A stretch of DNA of 16,637 bases from NCBI GenBank assembly GCA_965652145.1, contig CBFGTV010000072.1, forward strand, positions 1 through 16,637, read 5' to 3'. This document shows, in pieces, positions 14,401 to 16,637 of the stretch. Positions within the stretch are counted from its first letter, which is position 1, and every line of letters starts with the position of its first letter. The notes beneath the pieces are model-generated. The model had not been told where the DNA came from. It saw only the letters and a list, made by a program, of their open reading frames with translations, and made no database searches. The translations under genes and the position numbers were made by a program. The stretch is from CBFGTV01 sp965652145. GTDB taxonomy: Bacteria; Bacillota; Clostridia; Peptostreptococcales; Natronincolaceae.

Positions 14401-16637
14401 AACTACCAGCGCCAAACCATGAGCATATTATTCAACCAGAGTCAGCTCCAGCAGGACTAAGCTTGGTAGAAAGAGGACGAAATTATATTTCTTTGAATTG
14501 GGAACCGGTAAATTGGGCAGATGAATATGAAATACTGGTGAATGACGAAGAAATTCTTGCTACAGATCAGGTAAGCTTCAAACATGAAGATTTGATGTCG
14601 GGTAAAGTGTATCAATATAGAGTAAGGGCTAAGGCCTCTGACAGAATAAGCTGGTGGACAGAAGCTGTCACAGTTCAGACTGTTTTTGATGTTCCTACAT
14701 TAACGGCTATGCCATCTAACCAGACTATTATATTGAATTGGTCAGAAATAAACGGTGCTGTATTCTATATTTTAGAAATGAATGGAGAAGAAATAGAATT
14801 AGGATTAGTGACAACATATAATCACGAAAAACTTGAAACAGGAAAACAGTATACCTATAGAGTTAAAGCTAGCGGTGAATATGAAGATGGTGAATGGAGC
14901 GAATTAATATCAATAATGTCAGTATTGCCTGCCCCTGAAAGTATATTAACTGACATTAAGTATACAAGCGTAATACTAAGATGGAATGAAGTCCCATTAG
15001 CTGATGGTTATAACATTGAGGTAGACGGAACAGTATATGATATTGCCAATACCTTAGAATATACACATAGTGATTTATTACCTGGAACAACACACAAATA
15101 CAGACTTCAAGCTAAGAATGAACAAGGAACAGGGCAATGGAGTGATGAAATCATTATTCAGACCCCTCTTTACATGGAGGGATCAGGAACCGAAGAAGAT
15201 CCCTATATTATTTTAAATTCTACCCATTTAAAAGAAATGAACAATCAACTTAATGCCTATTTCCGGCTAGGCACAGACATTGATTTAAAAAATGAATTGT
15301 GGGAGCCAATCGGAAATACAACTATGCCCTTTAAAGGGAGCTTAGATGGGAATGGATATGAGATTAAAAATCTAAAAGTTGATAAAGAGGCAGTAGATTA
15401 TGTTGGATTCTTTGGTGTGACCGAAAATGTAGTGGTAAAAAACCTGGAGATCGTCGGAGTTGAGGTTAGTGGAAGAAGATATGTAGGAGCCTTGGTAGGG
15501 CAAATGAAGGGGACTAACAGTAAAATTGAAGAGGTCTCCATCAAAGAAGGAACGGTAACAGGAGAGAGCTATGTAGGAGGCTTAGTAGGAACAGCGGAAG
15601 CTGGAGAAGTGAGGAAAGCAAATACTGGACTGACTGTTACAGGAAACAGTAGCACAGGGGTGAATGTTGGGGGACTAATCGGAAATGCCAGCATATTCAT
15701 CATCCAGAGCTATGCAACAGGGCAGGTTCAATCATCAGGTCAAAATGCAGGGGGCTTGGTAGGTTATCTAAATGGTAATGTGGGCCGGATTACGGAGAGC
15801 TATGCAGCAGTAAATGTTAACGGAACGTTCAATGTAGGAGGACTTGTTGGTAATGTCAATAGGACTGTAACAACCTTTGTTCCAATTGAAAACAGCTTTG
15901 CCCTAGGAACAGTACAGGGAAGTAGCAGCGAAATTGGCAGATTAGTTGGACGAGTTTATGGGTCAAGTGCTAGTCACGTGGCGGTGAAAAATAGCTATGC
16001 TGGGGGAGAAGTGGTAGGTAGCGAAAATAAGATAGGAGGAATTGTAGGCTCAGCTAGTTATGCAATGATTAATAATAGTTATTATGATGGGATTGCATCA
16101 GGAATTGTGCCTACGAGATTTTTTGATAATAGTCGATTAACAAGCAGTATGAAACAGGAAAAAAACTATGAAGACTGGGACTTTGAAACTATATGGGGAA
16201 TAGATGAGGGCCAATCCTACCCCTATTTAAAGAATCTTCCAATGCCGGTAGGGGTGGTGGAAGGCTTGCCAGAAAACGATGTGGCAGGAGGAAAAGGAAC
16301 AGTAGGAGACCCTTACATTATTAAAAGTAAGGAGCAGCTAAATAATATAAGGTATGAGTTGACAGCCCACTATAGGCTAGGATCAAACATAGACTTGGAA
16401 AATGAACTGTGGGGGCCAATTGGAGATATGGCCGTGCCTTTTAAAGGTAGCCTAGATGGAGCAGGACATGAGATAAAGAATTTGAGAATTGATAAGGAAA
16501 ATATTGATAATATTGGATTCTTTGGTGTGACCGAAAATGTAGTGGTGAAAAACCTGGAGATCAACGGAGTTGAGGTTAGTGCAAGAAGATATGTAGGAGC
16601 CTTGGTAGGGCAAATGAAGGGGACTAACAGTAAAATT
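8349..16637 (+). CDS. Giant exported FN3/GLUG-repeat surface protein, 3' end outside window
   Basis: The frame is open for at least 2763 codons to the end of the window, with no stop. In-frame stops lie just upstream, and TTG 8349 has AAGGGAGGA 6 bases before it, so the start is well supported; ATG 8373 is the alternative. The order is: signal peptide, FN3 x6, GLUG module x3, FN3, GLUG module, FN3 x3, GLUG module, then the beginning of another. FN3 domains are Ig-like spacers or binding units, and GLUG repeats form beta-helix-like surfaces in bacterial adhesins; an extracellular adhesive or scaffolding role is inference. No enzyme motif was seen. Cysteine is almost absent. Codon use is richer in AGA and ATA than the ftsE operon, fitting an accessory gene. 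The C-terminal anchor (SLH, LPXTG or other) cannot be seen. A strong terminator separates it from the ftsE operon. Confidence 0.9.
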   Translation, partial: MGIKSRFRMYISLILVVCILISSTYITTLASVTNVAIPSDIKVTVTPNNILIKWEEVEGATGYEIEADGETIELGIATGYTHEGLEPGTPHEYRVRAKAGEIVSVWSKMVFAETLEEEEEEITEKIDIGIPQNVGVETYETKVEISWEEVEGATGYDIEADGETIELGMTTRYTHEGLEPGTQHEYRVRARVEEVVGEWSRKVIAETLAEEEEEIIEEIAIGIPQNVEVEAYETKVEISWEEVEGATGYDIEADGETIELGMTTRYTHEGLEPGTQHEYRVRARVEEVVGEWSRKVIAETLAEEEEEIIEEIAIGIPQNVEVEAYETKVEISWEEVEGATGYDIEADGETIELGMTTRYTHEGLEPGTQHEYRVRARVEEVVGEWSRKVIAETLAEEEEEIIEEIAIGIPQNVEVEAYETKVEISWEEVEGATGYEIEADGEIIELGMDTSYTHEGLGPGTPHEYRVRARVEEAVGEWSQIITIKTTIYTITIGIPENIRTEITSNSVLLIWDEIDEATSYDIEINEEILENIKSTKYLHEGLKASTTYSYRIRAKNDMEVGEWSDLIKVTTSSSFRGSGTSEDPFLIYTKEDLISISDNLDAHYILRNNIDLENEDWEPIGSNNMPFTGSFDGGGYTISNLKIDKALEKYVGLFSYVEDATIKNLKMENVEIQGKRNVGTLAGATGADTIIENIQIEMGNVNGESLVGGLIGNAYNTNLNKIVTNVNVNSTATDSYVGGLVGYSVGLRITEIYTVGTVSGKNYTGGLIGKLGSGNIENSFALGDVIASSGNCIGGLVGYMSGGRIENSYFSGNILGSSTEKGGLVGKKGDREKIVNSYYDGYKSNIIQQDDYNVSRLTTGMKNKETYINWDFENIWEIDNNQSYPYLKNLPKPNEVFENLPEGDVAGGIGSVENPYLISTKELFNNIRYEINGHFKLINNIDLESIEWEPIGSSDAVFEGSLDGNGYTISNLSIDKATMNYVGLFSSVRNSTIQNLTIEGIEVLGDKRVGALVGNIIKNTTIENILIKRNNLSGNSEIGGLVGYIDVDVNIKNIQVNAGNINGKRRVGGLVGYMKNGNLSKIATNVNVYATSSQAGGLAGYVYKGEIAESYTVGNVSGYTAGGLVGSFYGDSIKNSFALGDIETDGNYVGGLVGSLYGLRTMIENSYFSGKVLKNGMEKGGLVGNMDSGVIVNSYYDGYKSNIIQQDDYNVSRLTTGMKNKETYINWDFENIWEIDNNQSYPYLKNLPKPNEVFENLPEGDVAGGIGSIEDPYLISTKEQLNNIRFDLESYYVIVNDIDLNAEEWLPIGGYRTPFKGNIDGGGFVIKNLMMTGESKFSGLIGYAQNTVIKNMRIENVNVVGGDNTGALVGMLRGESIIENNWIIGTGSVKGTSSVGGLIGHAENGKIIKSLSTIDVEGGGSYTGGLIGYSSAVIEESYASGNVFGKSRTGGLVGYLKNNYKLYEGIKNTFALGNVSGTHYVGGLIGYSDRRYYVVNCYYSGKVTGIDYISSLIGYEEYNLSKDLYFDQISSGFDTPAESARATTHLLRKDNYIEWDFENIWDIDENKSYPFLRGLYIPDNISKQIIPQKIKAIPGERNIEINWEEIDGITGYDIEVDGEIIELGMQAQYLHEGLEPGTVHEYRVRVKIDSYTGEWSTLLKISTNLSNGEGTLENPFLIYTEADLDNVRVNPSAYFKLVNDIEITKENWEPIGSNNMPFTGSFDGGGYTISNMKIYREMDSVGLFGSIQNATIENLKIVDADVKGLNRIGILVGEAVGNDNKIIDVVVQGSSSTEGVQYTGGLIGYIEGGQVISTSSSALVNSSSHYIGGLIGHSQAEVILSYATGDVISTGSYAGGLVGAMSNVNGKIERSYASGNVTAVSYVGGLIGSLNGGNRTVRILDSFAIGNIRATTSSSSYVGGLIGYSAGTSSTNSIIIKNCYAVGTVTGSSSYRGGLIGRSSNTTITYSFFDRSTTGITSPSAQAKTTELLKSKATYIGWDFNQVWHIAEGLSYPILMELPAPNHEHIIQPESAPAGLSLVERGRNYISLNWEPVNWADEYEILVNDEEILATDQVSFKHEDLMSGKVYQYRVRAKASDRISWWTEAVTVQTVFDVPTLTAMPSNQTIILNWSEINGAVFYILEMNGEEIELGLVTTYNHEKLETGKQYTYRVKASGEYEDGEWSELISIMSVLPAPESILTDIKYTSVILRWNEVPLADGYNIEVDGTVYDIANTLEYTHSDLLPGTTHKYRLQAKNEQGTGQWSDEIIIQTPLYMEGSGTEEDPYIILNSTHLKEMNNQLNAYFRLGTDIDLKNELWEPIGNTTMPFKGSLDGNGYEIKNLKVDKEAVDYVGFFGVTENVVVKNLEIVGVEVSGRRYVGALVGQMKGTNSKIEEVSIKEGTVTGESYVGGLVGTAEAGEVRKANTGLTVTGNSSTGVNVGGLIGNASIFIIQSYATGQVQSSGQNAGGLVGYLNGNVGRITESYAAVNVNGTFNVGGLVGNVNRTVTTFVPIENSFALGTVQGSSSEIGRLVGRVYGSSASHVAVKNSYAGGEVVGSENKIGGIVGSASYAMINNSYYDGIASGIVPTRFFDNSRLTSSMKQEKNYEDWDFETIWGIDEGQSYPYLKNLPMPVGVVEGLPENDVAGGKGTVGDPYIIKSKEQLNNIRYELTAHYRLGSNIDLENELWGPIGDMAVPFKGSLDGAGHEIKNLRIDKENIDNIGFFGVTENVVVKNLEINGVEVSARRYVGALVGQMKGTNSKI
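8457..10073 (+). repeat. Six fibronectin type III domains (FN3-1 to FN3-6) in tandem
   Basis: The domains begin at about 8457, 8733, 9012, 9291, 9570 and 9828. Each shows the FN3 pattern: IPxNV start, I-x-W in strand B, GYDIEADG in strand C, a YTHEGLEPGTxHEYRVRA stretch for strands E-F, and a GEWS end. Domains 1-5 are joined by very acidic linkers such as LAEEEEEIIEEIAI. FN3-6 is clearly diverged and follows a shorter linker, marking the edge of the amplified array. Confidence 0.9.
8763..9653 (+). repeat. Perfect 279-bp tandem DNA repeats (about 3.2 copies) within the FN3 array
   Basis: Bases 8763-9374 equal bases 9042-9653 at a lag of 279 (93 codons, in frame), with no mismatch seen, silent sites included. 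FN3-3 and FN3-4 are identical throughout. Copy edges (FN3-2 before 8763, FN3-5 after 9653) show substitutions. This indicates very recent amplification or homogenisation. Confidence 0.9.
10080..11054 (+). repeat. GLUG beta-helix module 1 (six rungs)
   Basis: The module opens with GSGTSEDPFLIYTKEDL and a DIDL-x-WEPIGS-x-FTGSFDGGGYTISNL cap. About six rungs of 27-30 residues follow, four of them starting exactly GGL(I/V)G: VGGLIG 10470, VGGLVG 10560, TGGLIG 10641, IGGLVG 10728, KGGLVG 10812, plus a degenerate VGTLAG at about 10383. It closes with NWDFENIWEI and SYPYLKNLP. The pattern matches the GLUG motif family (PF07581). The beta-helix fold is inference from family. Confidence 0.8.
10850..11053 (+). 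repeat. 204-bp perfect repeat, copy 1 (partner 11921-12124)
   Basis: Bases 10850-11053 and 11921-12124 are identical (lag 1071), covering the end of GLUG modules 1 and 2 from NSYYDGYKSN to the FENLP linker. The flanking parts of the two modules differ at many sites, so the identity is local. Confidence 0.9.
11055..12125 (+). repeat. GLUG beta-helix module 2 (seven rungs)
   Basis: This has the same plan as module 1, introduced by an EGDVAGGIGS linker, but is 1071 bp against 993 bp when measured between the conserved opening prolines. The extra 78 bp equals one 26-residue rung (IGGLVGYIDVDVNIKN region near 11466). Its last 204 bp are identical to the end of module 1. Confidence 0.8.
11921..12124 (+). 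repeat. 204-bp perfect repeat, copy 2 (partner 10850-11053)
   Basis: This is the second copy of the identical module end, in frame with the first. The following linker and module opening (EGDVAGG to YLISTKE) also stays nearly identical, with a handful of substitutions. Confidence 0.9.
12126..13080 (+). repeat. GLUG beta-helix module 3
   Basis: It has the opening EDPYLISTKEQL, cap DIDLNAEEWLPIGG, rungs including VGGLIGHAENG, TGGLIGYSSAV, TGGLVGYLKN and VGGLIGYSDR, and the WDFENIWDIDENKSYPFLRGL close. It is more diverged than modules 1 and 2, and contains the G8 tract at 12603-12610. Confidence 0.78.
12603..12610 (+). repeat. G8 homopolymer inside the giant gene
   Basis: Eight consecutive G bases encode part of EGGGS between two GLUG rungs of module 3. 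The reading frame is intact across it in this sequence. A slip of one base would shift the frame. Confidence 0.85.
13107..13343 (+). repeat. FN3-7, single domain between GLUG modules
   Basis: IPQKIKAIPGERNIEINW, GYDIEVDGEIIELGM and LHEGLEPGTVHEYRVRV are recognisably close to the N-terminal FN3 array, and a GEWS end follows. It separates module 3 from module 4. Confidence 0.85.
13353..14408 (+). repeat. GLUG beta-helix module 4
   Basis: It opens with NGEGTLENPFLIYTEADL and a WEPIGSNNMPFTGSFDGGGY cap, and has rungs such as TGGLIGYIEGG, IGGLIGHSQAE, AGGLVGAMSN, VGGLIGSLNGG, VGGLIGYSAG and RGGLIGRSS. The close is WDFNQVWHIAEGLSYPILMELP. The cap DNA is identical to that of module 1 over 74 bp. 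Confidence 0.8.
14442..15167 (+). repeat. Three diverged FN3 domains (FN3-8 to FN3-10)
   Basis: The domains start at about 14442, 14685 and 14925, with a period of about 240 bp and no acidic linkers. Each keeps the W of strand B (ISLNWEPV, IILNWSEI, VILRWNEV), the Y of strand C and the Y-x-Y-R-x-(K/Q)A stretch. They are well diverged from each other and from the N-terminal array, so they are older copies. Confidence 0.83.
15180..16260 (+). repeat. GLUG beta-helix module 5
   Basis: The opening is GSGTEEDPYIILNSTHL, the cap NELWEPIGNTTMPFKGSLDGNGYEIKNL. Rungs include VGALVGQMKG, VGGLVGTAEAG, VGGLIGNAS, AGGLVGYLNG, VGGLVGNVN, IGRLVGRVYG and IGGIVGSAS. The close is DWDFETIWGIDEGQSYPYLKNLP, followed by an ENDVAGGKG linker to the next module. 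From opening proline to opening proline it is 1110 bp. Confidence 0.8.
16272..16637 (+). repeat. GLUG beta-helix module 6, cut by the window end
   Basis: It has opening GTVGDPYIIKSKEQLNNIRYEL, cap NELWGPIGDMAVPFKGSLDGAGHEIKNL, and a first rung nearly identical to that of module 5. Bases 16513-16637 match 15403-15527 with four substitutions, so the array clearly continues beyond the window. Confidence 0.8.

Noticed and set aside
1..16637. tRNA, rRNA, insertion sequence or prophage features
   Set aside because: No cloverleaf, rRNA-like segment, transposase motif or terminal inverted repeats with target duplication were seen on either strand.

Overview
The window looks like chromosomal DNA from a low-GC, Gram-positive-type anaerobe of the Clostridia. 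The reasons are the gene content (a Lon-family protease with an AAA_32-type ATPase, FtsE-FtsX followed by a coiled-coil M23 murein hydrolase), strong AGGAGG-type ribosome binding sites, several TTG/GTG starts, and A/T-rich intergenic DNA with classical hairpin-plus-T-run terminators. I cannot name a genus from the sequence alone.

Layout, left half (1-8100). The window opens inside a secreted or cell-wall phosphodiester-glycosidase (NAGPA-like) gene (2-1852), which carries Ig-like, carbohydrate-binding-like and degenerate phosphoesterase-like regions. A Lon-like ATP-dependent protease follows (2050-4446). A perfect 17-bp-stem bidirectional terminator separates it from the convergent 5-formyltetrahydrofolate cyclo-ligase gene (4497-5066, minus strand). 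That gene diverges from the ftsE-ftsX-M23 hydrolase operon (5327-8052); two back-to-back sigma-A-type promoters lie between them. The operon ends at a strong terminator (8064-8100). FtsE and FtsX form the membrane complex that in many bacteria gates peptidoglycan hydrolases, and the M23 protein with its coiled coil is the expected partner.

Layout, right half (8101-16637). After a roughly 250-bp A/T-rich spacer containing repeated GTTAA(A/G)TTAT-like boxes, one reading frame opens at a TTG codon (8349) with a good ribosome binding site. I translated it codon by codon and it stays open to the last base of the window: at least 2763 codons with no stop. It is a giant exported modular protein: signal peptide, six fibronectin type III (FN3) domains, three GLUG-type beta-helix modules, one FN3, one GLUG module, three FN3, one GLUG module, and the start of another. 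Its 3' end, and so any cell-wall anchor, is outside the window. No other gene is credible in this half; short reverse-strand ORFs there are antisense shadows of the repeats.

The most interesting material is in the giant gene. It has three-plus perfect 279-bp tandem FN3 copies, a perfect 204-bp repeat between consecutive GLUG modules, a 74-bp perfect tract shared by non-adjacent modules, a one-rung length difference between sister modules, and a G8 homopolymer. Together these suggest a surface protein whose length and sequence change by recombination and perhaps slippage.
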